A stretch of 64,000 nucleotides of DNA, from assembly GCF_001189295.1 (NCBI RefSeq), contig NZ_CP012159.1, positions 11,324,133 to 11,388,132 of the forward strand, written 5' to 3'. The notes below the pieces were generated by a model, which saw only the letters and a program-made list of their open reading frames with translations, searched no databases and was not told the DNA's origin. Both the position numbers and the translations under genes were made by a program. The first letter of the stretch is position 1. Each line of letters opens with the position of its first letter. Below are positions 35,428-44,617 of this stretch, in pieces. Source of the stretch: Chondromyces crocatus (GTDB lineage: Bacteria; Myxococcota_A; Polyangia; Polyangiales; Polyangiaceae).

Positions 35428-36945
35428 TCACTCCAGCCAGCGCTTCATCAGCGCGTCGATGCGGGCCCCGAGCGCCGGGATGCGCGGTGCGTAGCACACG
35501 CCGCTCGTGAGGCAGGGGAGCGGGCCGCCTGTGTGGTTCGCGTCGACGTAGCGGTAGCCGAGGTTGCTGATCAGCGCGACGATGTAGTGCCGCCGCGCGC
35601 GCCCCGGGATGCCCGTCACGATGCCAGCGTCGCTGCCGAAGTTCAGGGTCAAGCCGGTCTTGTGGGCGAACACGACCTCGGCGGCTTCGTTGCAAGGCCG
35701 TGCATCACGCGAACGCCGCAGCTCGTCGACGTCGACGCTCCCGTCGCGACGCACCCACCGGGCAGGCATCCGCGCGGGGATTCCTCGCACGATGCCGTCG
35801 ACCCCGCACAGCGCCGAGGTGCTCAGGGCTTCGTGGAACGCTTGCTCCTCCAGCAAGGTGTAGAGCCGCTGCTTCGAGGCGGGCGAGAGCAACGTGCCCT
35901 CGGTCGGCCAGGTGGGGGGCGGCGCGGCCGGGTCGAGCAGCCAGAGCAGCCGCACGGTGTCCCACGCCCCCATGTGGATGGATCCCGGGCGCCAGTCCCC
36001 TCCCGTCACCGGGGACGTGCCGCGGATCTGGAGCGTCGAGAGCCCACTTGCGGCGAGCAGACCGTTCACGCGCTCCATCGCTCCGAGCGCGTGCAGCTTG
36101 CGGACGAGGGCGCGGGTGCTGGTGTTGTCGCTGCGGGTGATCATGTCGTCGAGCCAGGCGTCGAGGGGTCGCTGGACGGTGCCATCACCGACGAGCTGAT
36201 CGCGCCGCAAGGTCCCCTGGTCGACCAGCCGAAGCACGTGCACGGCGACGGGGAGCTTGAAGAGGGAGGCAGGATACGGGAGGTCGAAGTCGACGCCGGT
36301 GAGGCCTGCCACGACGTCGTCGCCGTCGGCCCGCGGCACCGCGCGAGGGCCGTCCCAGCGCATGGGGTTCCATCGTCGAAAGCGCAGGCCGGTGACCTTT
36401 CGGGTCACGGGATCGATGGCGTTCACCCGGACCCCGGCCAGGTCGGCCGACAGCGAGACGCTCGCGCCGATCGGCGCGCACCCTTCCGGGAAGGCCACCA
36501 CGGCGAGGTCGACGCTGGGGAAGCGACCGAGAGGCGCGCCAGGGCAAGGCACGCCCGGTGGACAGTCTTCCTCGGCCTTCGGGCCCAGATCGACGACACG
36601 ATCGAGGCGGGCATCGCTCAACGCGTCGCGAAGACCCCGCTCCAGCGGGGTGAGCCCGTCCGGCCCGCGCTCTCCGAGTGGACATGTGGCCCGAGAAGGT
36701 GCCTCGGTGCTCGACGCAGGACCCGGGTCGCTGCCGCCCGCGACGTCCACCGTCGGCGCGGGGGTCGACGTCGACGCGAGCGGTGGGGCCGACGCGGATG
36801 CCGATGCGGATGCCGATGCGGATGCCGATGCGGGGGAACGCGCCGCTTTTCGCGCGACGAGGGGATGCGCCTCGAGGCACCCACCGAGCAAGACGAGCCC
36901 GGCGAGATGGAGCGTGAGAATCAGACCCGGCAAGGGTGAATGCAC
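35428..36945 (-). CDS. Class A beta-lactamase-fold serine hydrolase lipoprotein
   Basis: A 505-residue exported protein. The GTG at 36945 gives a signal peptide ending LLGGC (lipobox), then an Ala-Ser repeat and Pro/Thr-rich linker. The catalytic domain has all three class A/PBP motifs: SLFK (Ser227-Lys230), SDN (272-274) and KTG (429-431). Extra cysteines (CPLG, CPPGVPCPG, CAPIG, CGVDG, CNEA, CLTSGVC) suggest disulfides. It could be a D,D-peptidase-like or beta-lactam-hydrolysing enzyme, and substrate cannot be decided from motifs. The start was chosen so that the signal peptide begins near it; longer frames run into the addB upstream region. Confidence 0.85.
   Translation of the reverse strand: MHSPLPGLILTLHLAGLVLLGGCLEAHPLVARKAARSPASASASASASASASAPPLASTSTPAPTVDVAGGSDPGPASSTEAPSRATCPLGERGPDGLTPLERGLRDALSDARLDRVVDLGPKAEEDCPPGVPCPGAPLGRFPSVDLAVVAFPEGCAPIGASVSLSADLAGVRVNAIDPVTRKVTGLRFRRWNPMRWDGPRAVPRADGDDVVAGLTGVDFDLPYPASLFKLPVAVHVLRLVDQGTLRRDQLVGDGTVQRPLDAWLDDMITRSDNTSTRALVRKLHALGAMERVNGLLAASGLSTLQIRGTSPVTGGDWRPGSIHMGAWDTVRLLWLLDPAAPPPTWPTEGTLLSPASKQRLYTLLEEQAFHEALSTSALCGVDGIVRGIPARMPARWVRRDGSVDVDELRRSRDARPCNEAAEVVFAHKTGLTLNFGSDAGIVTGIPGRARRHYIVALISNLGYRYVDANHTGGPLPCLTSGVCYAPRIPALGARIDALMKRWLE
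36797..36832 (-). repeat. 12-bp tandem repeat coding Ala-Ser
   Basis: Three copies of GATGCCGATGCG, themselves built of GATGCC/GATGCG half units, encode the (Ala-Ser)n linker immediately after the lipoprotein anchor of the serine hydrolase. Confidence 0.9.
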
Positions 36946-37136
36946 GAACTGTCCGCGAGAAGAACCCGCGAGAAGAATACCGAGAGCGGGTGACCTGCGC
37001 ACCCACCCCGGGGCGGGGCCCACGGTCCTGGGCACGATTTCGAGGTCGAGCCGCGGGCCGCGCCAGAGAAACCGTCGCAGGAAAGTGCCCGCAGGCGTGG
37101 GCGGACACGCGCGCTCGGTCTACAGTTGCCCGACCC
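36946..37136. promoter_or_regulatory. Divergent region between serine hydrolase and addB
   Basis: About 190 bases lie between the hydrolase GTG (minus) and the most likely addB start. The addB frame is open across all of it, so the true addB start could lie here (for example GTG 36990). No clear promoter elements are visible. Confidence 0.35.
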
Positions 37137-40100
37137 TTGTCTCGCGCCCTCGTCACTTCCCCCAGCGCTGCCGCAAGGCTGGACCGAGCATCGGCCTGGC
37201 TCCGCCGCAGGCGTGGATCCGAGCGGGTGCTCATCCTGGGCGCGTCGGTCGAGGCCGCCAACGAGCTGGTCTGTGCGGTCGTCTCCAAGCGGCGCGCGGC
37301 CTTCGGCTGGCACCGCCTCACCGTGGGACGCCTGGCCGCAGCGCTGGCCACGCCCGCACTGGTGACCCGGGGGCTGGTGCCAGCGGGCATGCTGGCGCTG
37401 GAGGCGCTCTGCGCGCGGGTGATCGATGGCCTGCATCGGCGCGGTGATCTGGGCCGCTTCGAGCCCGTCGCCGATCGCCCGGGTTTGCCCCGCGCGCTCG
37501 CTCGAACGCTCGAAGAGGCGCGCCTCGCCGGTCTGGATGCTGCGTCACTCACGCAGACCGACCTCGACCGTGTCCTCGTGGCGTTCGAGGCCGAGCTGGA
37601 CGAGGCGTGCCTCGCTGATCGCGCGCTGGTCATCGAGCTCGCCGCCGAGCGTGCGCGCGACCCGGAGGCGAAGCACCCGCTGCTCGGGCTGCCCACGTTG
37701 ATGCTCGACCTCCCCGTCGGCTTCGCTCTGGAGCGCGATCTGCTCGCTGCGCTGGTCGCTCGTTCCCCCGACGCGCTGGCGACGAGCCCGGCGGGGGATG
37801 CGCGGAGCGCGCGCCACCTCGATCAGATCTTCGGTGTGCCCTGGGAGCGGCTCCGACCGCCGGGCGCCGAGAGCCCCGCTGGACGCGCATCCTCCTTGAT
37901 CCGGGTGCAGGAGCGCCTCTTCGACGAGGCCAACGAGGAGCCGTCGAAGCTCTGCGACGATGTCCGCATCCTCTCGGCGCCAGGCGAGAGCCGCGAGTGC
38001 GTGGAGGTGGCGCGCATCGCGCTCAAGGAAGCCGCTCGGGGCGTGCCGTTCGACGAGATGGCCATCTTCCTGCGCGCGCCGGAGCAGTACCGGGCGCACC
38101 TCGAAGAGGCGCTGCGCAGGGCGGGAATCCCGGCCCACTTCGCCCAGGGGACGGTCCGGCCCGATCCGACGGGGCGCGCGCTCCTGGCGCTCTTGACGTG
38201 CGCGGCGGAGAACCTGTCGGCGTCGCGGTTCGCGGAGTACCTCTCGCTCGGGCAGGTGCCCGACGTGACGGCCGAAGGGGCGCCCCCTCCCGCGCTGGGG
38301 GAGGGAGAGCGCTGGGTGCCGCCCGACGAGGAGCTGATCCCGGAGACGATGCTCCGGGATCCGTTCAGTGATCTCGACCTGGACGCGGATCTCGACGACG
38401 ACGCCGGCCCGAAACCCGCTCGGCGCAAGGGGGGTCGGAGCGGCAGTGCGTACAAGGATCGCTGGCTCCGGAGCAGCGGAACGGGCCCCGACGCCGAGCG
38501 TGGAGGCCCCTCCTCCGCGCCCTCCGAGGCCGCGCGCGAAGGGCAAAACGATCCCTCGGTGTTCCGCGACGATCCGGCAGGTGCGCTCGACGAGTCCGAG
38601 GATGCGCTCGACGAGTCCGGGGATGCGCTCGGGGAGCCGCCGGTGGACAGCCGCCGGCCGGAGGAGGCGATGGACGAGGATCCCCCCGTCGTCGACGGCA
38701 CATTGCGCGCGCCGCGGCGGTGGGAGCAGATCCTGGTCAACGCCGCGGTGATCGGCGGGCTGGACCGGTGGCGGCGACGCCTCGACGGCTACGAGAACGA
38801 GCTGCGGCTGGACCTCACCGAGGTCAAAGAAGAGCGCGACGTCGAGCGAATCCAGCGGACGCTCTCGGATCTCGACGCCCTTCGCCGCTTCGCGCTGCCA
38901 CTGCTCGCCGACCTGCCACGCCCCGGGCATCAAGCGAGCTGGGGCGACTGGCTCAACCGGCTGGGCGCGCTCGCGACGCGGGCGCTGCGCAGGCCCGAGC
39001 GCGTGCTCGGGGTCCTCGCCGAGCTCACTCCGATGGCCCGCATCGGGCCGGTGGACCTCAACGAGGTGCGCATCGTTCTCGCAGCACGGCTGACCGAGCT
39101 GCTTCAGCCACCACCCGATCGGCGAGAGGGGAGGCTGTTCGTCGCGCCCATCGAGGCGGCGCGCGGTCGCTCGTTCAAGGCGGTGTTCGTCCCGGGTCTC
39201 GCGGAGAAGCTGTTCCCGCAGAAGGTGATGGAAGAGCCCATCCTCCGCGATGCGCTGCGCCGCAAGATCGCCGAGGTGCGCCCCGATGCGCCCCTGGAGA
39301 CCAGCGACGATCGGGTCGCGCGCGAGCGCCTCGCGCTCCACCTTGCCGTCGGCGCGGCGAGGGAGCGGCTGGTGGTGTCGTACCCGCGGGTCGACATGGA
39401 TCAGTCGAGGCCGCGGGTACCGTCGTTCTATGGCCTGGAGCTGCTGCGGGCGGCGGAGGGTCGCCTGCCCGGCTTCGGTGAACTCATCCGTCGCGCCGAG
39501 CAGGGTGGCGGCGCAGCGCGCATCGGCTGGCCTGCCCCGGCGCGGCCCCAGGACGCGATCGATGCGGCCGAGCACGATCTGGCACTGCTGGAGACGCTCT
39601 TCCACCAGCCCGAGGAGCAGACGATCGGGACGGCCCGCTACCTGCTCAGCGTGAACCCGCACCTGGCGCGGGCGCTCCGGTTCCGCGCGCGACGCTGGTT
39701 CTCATCGTGGACCACGGCCGATGGGCTCTACCGCCCTTTGCCGGAGGCGCGGGAGGCGCTGCAAGCGCACACCTTCGCCGCACGCTCGTTCTCGCCGACG
39801 GCGCTCCAGCACTTCGCGGCCTGCCCGTACCGCTTCTTCCTCTATGCGGTGCACAAGCTCTCACCGCGCGAAGTGCCCGAGGCCGTGGAAGAGATGAACC
39901 CGCTCCAGCGCGGCTCTCTGGTGCACGAGGCGCTGTACGAGGTGCTCGTCACCCTGCGCAACCAGGGCAAGCTGCCCATCACGCCCGACTCGCTCGACGA
40001 CGCGCGCGCGGAGCTGGATCGGGTGCTCGACGGGGTCGCGGCGCGCTTCAAGGACGAGCTGGCCCCGGCGATCGAGCGGGTCTGGGCCGACGGGATCGCC

Positions 40101-40712
40101 TCGGTGCGCGCGGATCTGCGCGAGTGGTTGCGGCGCGCGTCCGAGGACGACGAGTGGGAGCCCATCCACTTCGAGCTGTCGTTCGGCTTGCCCATCCGGC
40201 GCAGCCGCGACCGGGAGAGTGTGGAAGAGCCGGTGCACCTCGACAGCGGCGTGCGGCTGCGCGGCTCGATCGATCTCGTGGAGCGCAGTCGCCAGGGCGC
40301 GGTGAGGGCGACGGACTACAAGACGGGCCGGGTGCGCACCGACCGCAATGCGATCGTCTCCGGGGGCGAGACGCTCCAGCCGGTGCTCTACGCGCTGGTG
40401 CTGGAGAAGGTGATGCCGCCAGGCACCGAGGTGCACTCGGGGAGGCTCTACTACTGCACGTCGGCGGGCGGCTTCACCGAGGTGCCCATCTTGCTGAACG
40501 ACAAGGCGCGCGCGGCCGCGGCGGAGGTGGTGGGGACCATCAGCAACGCGATCGATCAGGCAGCGCTCCTGGCGATGCCGGCCGAGGGGGCGTGCACCCA
40601 CTGCGACTACCGGGCAGTGTGCGGTCCTTACGAGGAGCTACGGGTGGGGAAGTTCAAGCGGCGTGATCTCGAGCAGCGTCGTCGGCTGGAGCAGCTCCGG
40701 AGGCTCACGTGA
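37137..40712 (+). CDS. addB: AddB-type subunit of an AddAB recombination complex (PD-(D/E)XK nuclease)
   Basis: A protein of about 1,190 residues that pairs with AddA to process double-strand breaks. The N-terminal half resembles an inactivated helicase (VLILGASVEAANELV, then GKFKAVFVPGLAEKLFPQ-like segments). The C-terminal nuclease has Asp1060-Tyr-Lys1062 (DYKTG) and the Fe-S staple cysteines 896 (FAACPYRFF), 1153, 1156 and 1162 (CTHCDYRAVC). About 130 residues in the middle (from roughly 410) are acidic/Arg-rich low-complexity sequence with an ALDES repeat (38581-38640). The start is uncertain: the frame is open from GTG 36936, which would overlap the divergent hydrolase, so TTG 37137 just before conserved sequence is given. 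GTG 36990 is possible. The stop overlaps addA by four bases (GTGA). Confidence 0.87.
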   Translation: MSRALVTSPSAAARLDRASAWLRRRRGSERVLILGASVEAANELVCAVVSKRRAAFGWHRLTVGRLAAALATPALVTRGLVPAGMLALEALCARVIDGLHRRGDLGRFEPVADRPGLPRALARTLEEARLAGLDAASLTQTDLDRVLVAFEAELDEACLADRALVIELAAERARDPEAKHPLLGLPTLMLDLPVGFALERDLLAALVARSPDALATSPAGDARSARHLDQIFGVPWERLRPPGAESPAGRASSLIRVQERLFDEANEEPSKLCDDVRILSAPGESRECVEVARIALKEAARGVPFDEMAIFLRAPEQYRAHLEEALRRAGIPAHFAQGTVRPDPTGRALLALLTCAAENLSASRFAEYLSLGQVPDVTAEGAPPPALGEGERWVPPDEELIPETMLRDPFSDLDLDADLDDDAGPKPARRKGGRSGSAYKDRWLRSSGTGPDAERGGPSSAPSEAAREGQNDPSVFRDDPAGALDESEDALDESGDALGEPPVDSRRPEEAMDEDPPVVDGTLRAPRRWEQILVNAAVIGGLDRWRRRLDGYENELRLDLTEVKEERDVERIQRTLSDLDALRRFALPLLADLPRPGHQASWGDWLNRLGALATRALRRPERVLGVLAELTPMARIGPVDLNEVRIVLAARLTELLQPPPDRREGRLFVAPIEAARGRSFKAVFVPGLAEKLFPQKVMEEPILRDALRRKIAEVRPDAPLETSDDRVARERLALHLAVGAARERLVVSYPRVDMDQSRPRVPSFYGLELLRAAEGRLPGFGELIRRAEQGGGAARIGWPAPARPQDAIDAAEHDLALLETLFHQPEEQTIGTARYLLSVNPHLARALRFRARRWFSSWTTADGLYRPLPEAREALQAHTFAARSFSPTALQHFAACPYRFFLYAVHKLSPREVPEAVEEMNPLQRGSLVHEALYEVLVTLRNQGKLPITPDSLDDARAELDRVLDGVAARFKDELAPAIERVWADGIASVRADLREWLRRASEDDEWEPIHFELSFGLPIRRSRDRESVEEPVHLDSGVRLRGSIDLVERSRQGAVRATDYKTGRVRTDRNAIVSGGETLQPVLYALVLEKVMPPGTEVHSGRLYYCTSAGGFTEVPILLNDKARAAAAEVVGTISNAIDQAALLAMPAEGACTHCDYRAVCGPYEELRVGKFKRRDLEQRRRLEQLRRLT

Positions 40713-43700
40713 CCACGCAGCCGCAGAAGGCCACGGCGGCAGGTGCGGAGAGCGCGGCGAGTCCGGCGGGGGCGACCGCGACGAGCCAGGCGGCGACGAG
40801 CCAGGCGGCGACGAGCCAGGTGGCGACGAGCCAGGTGGCGACGACGGGGCGCGTGCTCCCCGATGGGGAGGCGCGGCGTCGGATCCGGGAGGATCTTCGG
40901 TCGACGCTCATCGTCGAGGCGGCCGCCGGGACCGGGAAGACGACCGCGCTGGTGTCGCGCATCGTCGAGGTGCTACGGCGCGCGCCCGAGGAAGGTGGCG
41001 GCACGCTCGATCGGATCGTGGCGGTCACCTTCACCGAGAAGGCCGCGGGCGAGATGAAGCTCCGCCTGAGGGCGGGGATCGAGCACGCCCGCGCGCTCGC
41101 CGCGGAGAGGCCAGACGAGCGCGGTCGGCTCGAAGCCGCTCTCGCGCATCTGGAGGCAGCGCGCATCGGGACGATCCACTCGTTCTGCGCGGACCTCTTG
41201 CGCGAGCAGCCGGTGGAGGCGCTCGTGGATCCGCTGTTCCAGGTGGCGGCCGACGACGAGGCGCAGTCGCTCTTCGATCAGGCATTCGATGCGTGGTTCC
41301 AGCGCGCCCTGAGTGAGCCTCCCGAAGGGGTACGCCGGATCCTGCGGCGCCGCAGCCGCGCCGACTCGAACGGTCCGCGGGCGCTGCTGCGCGACTCGGC
41401 CTGGCGTCTCGCCGATCATCGGGACTTCGGGTGTCCGTGGCGACGCGATCCGTTCCCGCGCACGCAGGCCATCGACGCCGTGATCGACGAGCTGACGGCG
41501 CTCGCGGCGCTGGCCGCCCACGCGGAGAGCGAGAGCGACTACCTGGCCCAGAACCTGTTCAAGCTCGGCCGCTACCTGGCCGAACTGCAACGGCGGGAGG
41601 AGGTCACCGGCGAGCGCGACCACGATGGGCTCGAGGCAGAGCTGGTGGAGCTGGGTCGCTGGAAAGAGTGGAGGTGGCGCGGTGGCGGCAAGTACTACGG
41701 TGGGGGGCTCACTCGCGCCGAAGTCCTGACGCAGCGCGATCGAGCGAAGGCGGCGCTCGACGATCTGCTGATGCGACTCAACGCTGATCTCGCCGCCTGC
41801 TTGCACCGTGAGCTGCGCCCGCCCATCCAGGCCTACGAGGTGCTGAAGACGCGCGCCGGGCGCCTCGACTTCCTCGATCTCCTGCTCCGCACGCGGGACC
41901 TGCTGCGGCGTGGGCGCGCGGTGCGCGAGGAGCTTCAGCGTAGGTTCACCCACCTCTTCGTCGACGAGTTCCAGGACACCGACCCGCTGCAGGCCGAGAT
42001 CCTGATCCTGCTCGCGGCCGACCATCCGCGTGAGACCGACTGGACCCGCGCCCAGGTGATCCCGGGCAAGCTGTTCGTCGTCGGCGATCCCAAGCAGTCG
42101 ATCTACCGGTTCCGTCGCGCCGACGTGGCGCTCTACGAGGCGACGAAGCTGCGCCTGGTCTCGAGCGGCGCGGAGGTCCTGTACCTCAGCACCAGCTTCC
42201 GCAGCGTCCCCTCCATCCAGGAGGCCGTGAACGCCGCGTTCGCACCGCTCATGCAAGGAGCGGCAACCTCCGCTTCGTCGACCGACGAGGTGTCGGACGG
42301 GTCCCGGTCGACGGTGCAGTCGCCGGCCACCCAGGCGCAGTACGTTGCGCTGGAGCGGTTTCGCGACGATCCGCCTGGACAGCCGGCGATCGTGGCCCTG
42401 GCGGTGCCGAGGCCGTACGGGGAGTACGGTCGCATCGTCGATTTCAAGGTGAGGGAGTCCATCCCCAGCGCGGTCGCGGCGTTCATTCACCACGCGATCC
42501 AGGCGCGCCGGTGGATGGTGACCGAGCGCGAGCGGCCGAACGAGCGTGTACCCCTCGAAGCCCGCCACGTCTGTCTGCTCTTCAAGCGCTTCCAGACCTT
42601 CGGGGAGGACACCACGCGCGCGTACGTGCGCGCCCTGGAGGCGCGACGCATCCCGCACGTGCTGGTGGGCGGGCGCTCGTTTCACGAGCGCGAAGAGGTG
42701 ATGGCGGTACGCAACGCGCTCACCGCGATCGAGTGGCCCGACGACGAGCTGTCGGTCTACGCGACGCTGAGGGGCCCGCTGTTCGCGCTCACCGACGATG
42801 TCCTCTTGCTATACCGGCACCGCTTCCGCTCGCTGCACCCGCTGATCGCACAGGACGAGGCCGACCTCGCGTTCACCTCGACCGCGGGAGGTCAGCCGCT
42901 CGCCGAGGTCGGGGTGGCGCTCTCCGTGCTGGGCCGCCTGCACCGGCAGCGCAACCGTCGGTCCATCGCCGACACCCTCGGGCTGCTCCTCGAGGAGACC
43001 CGCGCCCACGCGGGCATCGCCATCTGGCCCACGGGGGAGCAAGCGCTCGCCAACGTGCTGCGGGTGATGGATCTCGGGCGGCGGTTCGAGAATAGCGGAG
43101 CCACCTCGTTCCGGGCCTTCGTGGAGCGGCTCGCCGCGGACGCGGAGCGGGGCGAGGCCGCCGAAGCGCCGGTCGTCGAGGAGGGAACGGAGGGCGTGCG
43201 CATCATGACCGTGCACCGGGCCAAGGGGCTGGAGTTCCCCGTGGTCATCCTCGCCGACCCGACGACGCCAGCGGTCCACCAGAACCCATCGCGGTACGTG
43301 GATCCAGAGCGCGGCCTGTGGGCCGAGTCGATCGCCGGGTGCTTGCCGGTGGAGCTGTGGGATCGCCGGGAAGAGGTACTGCGACGGGACCGAGAAGAGT
43401 CGGTGCGCCTCGCTTACGTGGCAGCGACGCGGGCCCGAGAGCTGCTCGTCGTCCCCGCCGTGGGCGACGCCACGGGGACGACCATCGGCGAACCCTGGCT
43501 CGACGTGCTCAATCCGGTGTTGTTCCCGCAGCCGAAGCAGCGCCGCCACCCAACCGCATCGCCAGGCTGCCCTCCCTTCGGCCCCGACAGCGTGCTCGAG
43601 CGGCCGGCACGCGCGGAGGCGAGCGAGCGTGATTCGGTCGCGCCTGGGCAGCACGCGCCGCAGCGAGGCCGTCACGGCGTGGTGTGGTGGGACCCCCACA

Positions 43701-44548
43701 CGCTGGATCTGGATCGCGAGCCGGCGGCGGGTCTCCGGCAGCAGCGCATCCTTCAGGCGGACGACGATGGCGCGCTGTCGAGCGCGAGCGAGAAAGCCCA
43801 CGAGGGCTGGCTCTCCGACCGGTCGCACGCGATCCAGAGCGGAGCGATCGCGTCGCTCCGTGTGCGCGGGGTGAGCACGCTCAGCAAGGAGGTGGCGCGA
43901 CGCGCGAGCGAGGCGGAGGAAGCCGCACAACGCGCCACCGAGGTGGAACGAGCGCCGCGGTCCGCGGGCGAGGTGGTCGAGCCTTTGGCGCCCGACGCAA
44001 CGAGCCCGCCGCCATCGCTCGCGCCGCTGCCTCCGCTGGACACGACGCCGCGCGAGATCACCTTCGATGCGACGGTGGTCAGGCGGCGAGGAAGGCCGCG
44101 CGGGAACCGCTTCGGGACGCTGGTGCACAGCGTGCTCGCGGAGGTGGAGCTGGAGGCCGAGCGCCCTCAGATCGCGGCGGTGGCCGAGACCCAGGCGCGC
44201 ATCCTGGGCGCCACGAGCGACGAGCTGGACGCCGCCGTCGACAGCGCGCTCATCGCACTCCAGCACCCTCTTTTGCGGCGGGCCGCGGAGAGCGCGCGCC
44301 GGGGGGACTGTGTGCGCGAGATGCCCGTGATGCTGACGCTCGCGGACGGGACGGTGGTGGAAGGCTCCGTGGATCTCGCGTTTCGCGAGGAAACGGCAGG
44401 CACGGCGCTGTGGACCGTGGTGGACTTCAAGACGGACCTGGATCCCACCGACTCGTCGGTGCGTTACGAGACGCAGCTTCGCCTTTACGCAGAGGCCATC
44501 GAGGCTGCTACCGGCGAGCGAGCGCAGGGGATCGTGCTGGCGATCTGA
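40709..44548 (+). CDS. addA: AddA-type UvrD-like helicase-nuclease
   Basis: A 1,279-residue SF1A helicase with a C-terminal PD-(D/E)XK nuclease. Walker A AAAGTGKTT is 71-79, followed by VTFTEKAAGEMKLRL (motif Ia), HSFC, VDEFQDTDPLQ (motif II), GDPKQSIYRFRRAD (III), STSFRS (IV), VHRAKGLEFPVVI (V) and AYVAATRARELLVV (VI). The nuclease has GTLVHSVL, then EGSVDLAF and VVDFKTDL near the C-terminus. The GTG start has GGAGG five bases upstream inside addB, and the genes overlap by four bases, so 1:1 synthesis is likely. The first 50 residues are a low-complexity ATSQ repeat not expected in the family. Confidence 0.94.
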   Translation: MTTQPQKATAAGAESAASPAGATATSQAATSQAATSQVATSQVATTGRVLPDGEARRRIREDLRSTLIVEAAAGTGKTTALVSRIVEVLRRAPEEGGGTLDRIVAVTFTEKAAGEMKLRLRAGIEHARALAAERPDERGRLEAALAHLEAARIGTIHSFCADLLREQPVEALVDPLFQVAADDEAQSLFDQAFDAWFQRALSEPPEGVRRILRRRSRADSNGPRALLRDSAWRLADHRDFGCPWRRDPFPRTQAIDAVIDELTALAALAAHAESESDYLAQNLFKLGRYLAELQRREEVTGERDHDGLEAELVELGRWKEWRWRGGGKYYGGGLTRAEVLTQRDRAKAALDDLLMRLNADLAACLHRELRPPIQAYEVLKTRAGRLDFLDLLLRTRDLLRRGRAVREELQRRFTHLFVDEFQDTDPLQAEILILLAADHPRETDWTRAQVIPGKLFVVGDPKQSIYRFRRADVALYEATKLRLVSSGAEVLYLSTSFRSVPSIQEAVNAAFAPLMQGAATSASSTDEVSDGSRSTVQSPATQAQYVALERFRDDPPGQPAIVALAVPRPYGEYGRIVDFKVRESIPSAVAAFIHHAIQARRWMVTERERPNERVPLEARHVCLLFKRFQTFGEDTTRAYVRALEARRIPHVLVGGRSFHEREEVMAVRNALTAIEWPDDELSVYATLRGPLFALTDDVLLLYRHRFRSLHPLIAQDEADLAFTSTAGGQPLAEVGVALSVLGRLHRQRNRRSIADTLGLLLEETRAHAGIAIWPTGEQALANVLRVMDLGRRFENSGATSFRAFVERLAADAERGEAAEAPVVEEGTEGVRIMTVHRAKGLEFPVVILADPTTPAVHQNPSRYVDPERGLWAESIAGCLPVELWDRREEVLRRDREESVRLAYVAATRARELLVVPAVGDATGTTIGEPWLDVLNPVLFPQPKQRRHPTASPGCPPFGPDSVLERPARAEASERDSVAPGQHAPQRGRHGVVWWDPHTLDLDREPAAGLRQQRILQADDDGALSSASEKAHEGWLSDRSHAIQSGAIASLRVRGVSTLSKEVARRASEAEEAAQRATEVERAPRSAGEVVEPLAPDATSPPPSLAPLPPLDTTPREITFDATVVRRRGRPRGNRFGTLVHSVLAEVELEAERPQIAAVAETQARILGATSDELDAAVDSALIALQHPLLRRAAESARRGDCVREMPVMLTLADGTVVEGSVDLAFREETAGTALWTVVDFKTDLDPTDSSVRYETQLRLYAEAIEAATGERAQGIVLAI
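40778..40837 (+). repeat. 15-bp in-frame tandem repeat at the addA N-terminus
   Basis: Four copies of GCGACGAGCCAGG(C/T)G encode ATSQA/ATSQV repeats upstream of the helicase domain. Because the unit is a multiple of three, copy-number changes keep the frame. Confidence 0.92.
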
Positions 44549-44617
44549 GCCATTCAGAGGGCCGATCCGCTGCTCTTTGATTGCTGTGGTTGAATTTCTG
44601 AGCTACGGCTCCAATTT

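Noticed and set aside
36936..37136. GTG 36936 as the addB start
   Set aside because: It would overlap the divergent serine hydrolase start and add about 67 non-conserved residues. A start near 37137 fits better, though GTG 36990 remains possible.
37545..39662. 705-codon minus-strand frame inside addB
   Set aside because: Antisense shadow of a strongly supported gene, with no ribosome site and no recognisable domain.
44574..44617. Similarity between the tetR upstream sequence (CTCTTTGATTGCTGT..GAATTTC) and the right end of the window (CTTTGATCGTTGT..GAATTTC)
   Set aside because: The shared bases are short and spaced differently, so a common promoter element cannot be claimed from two sites.
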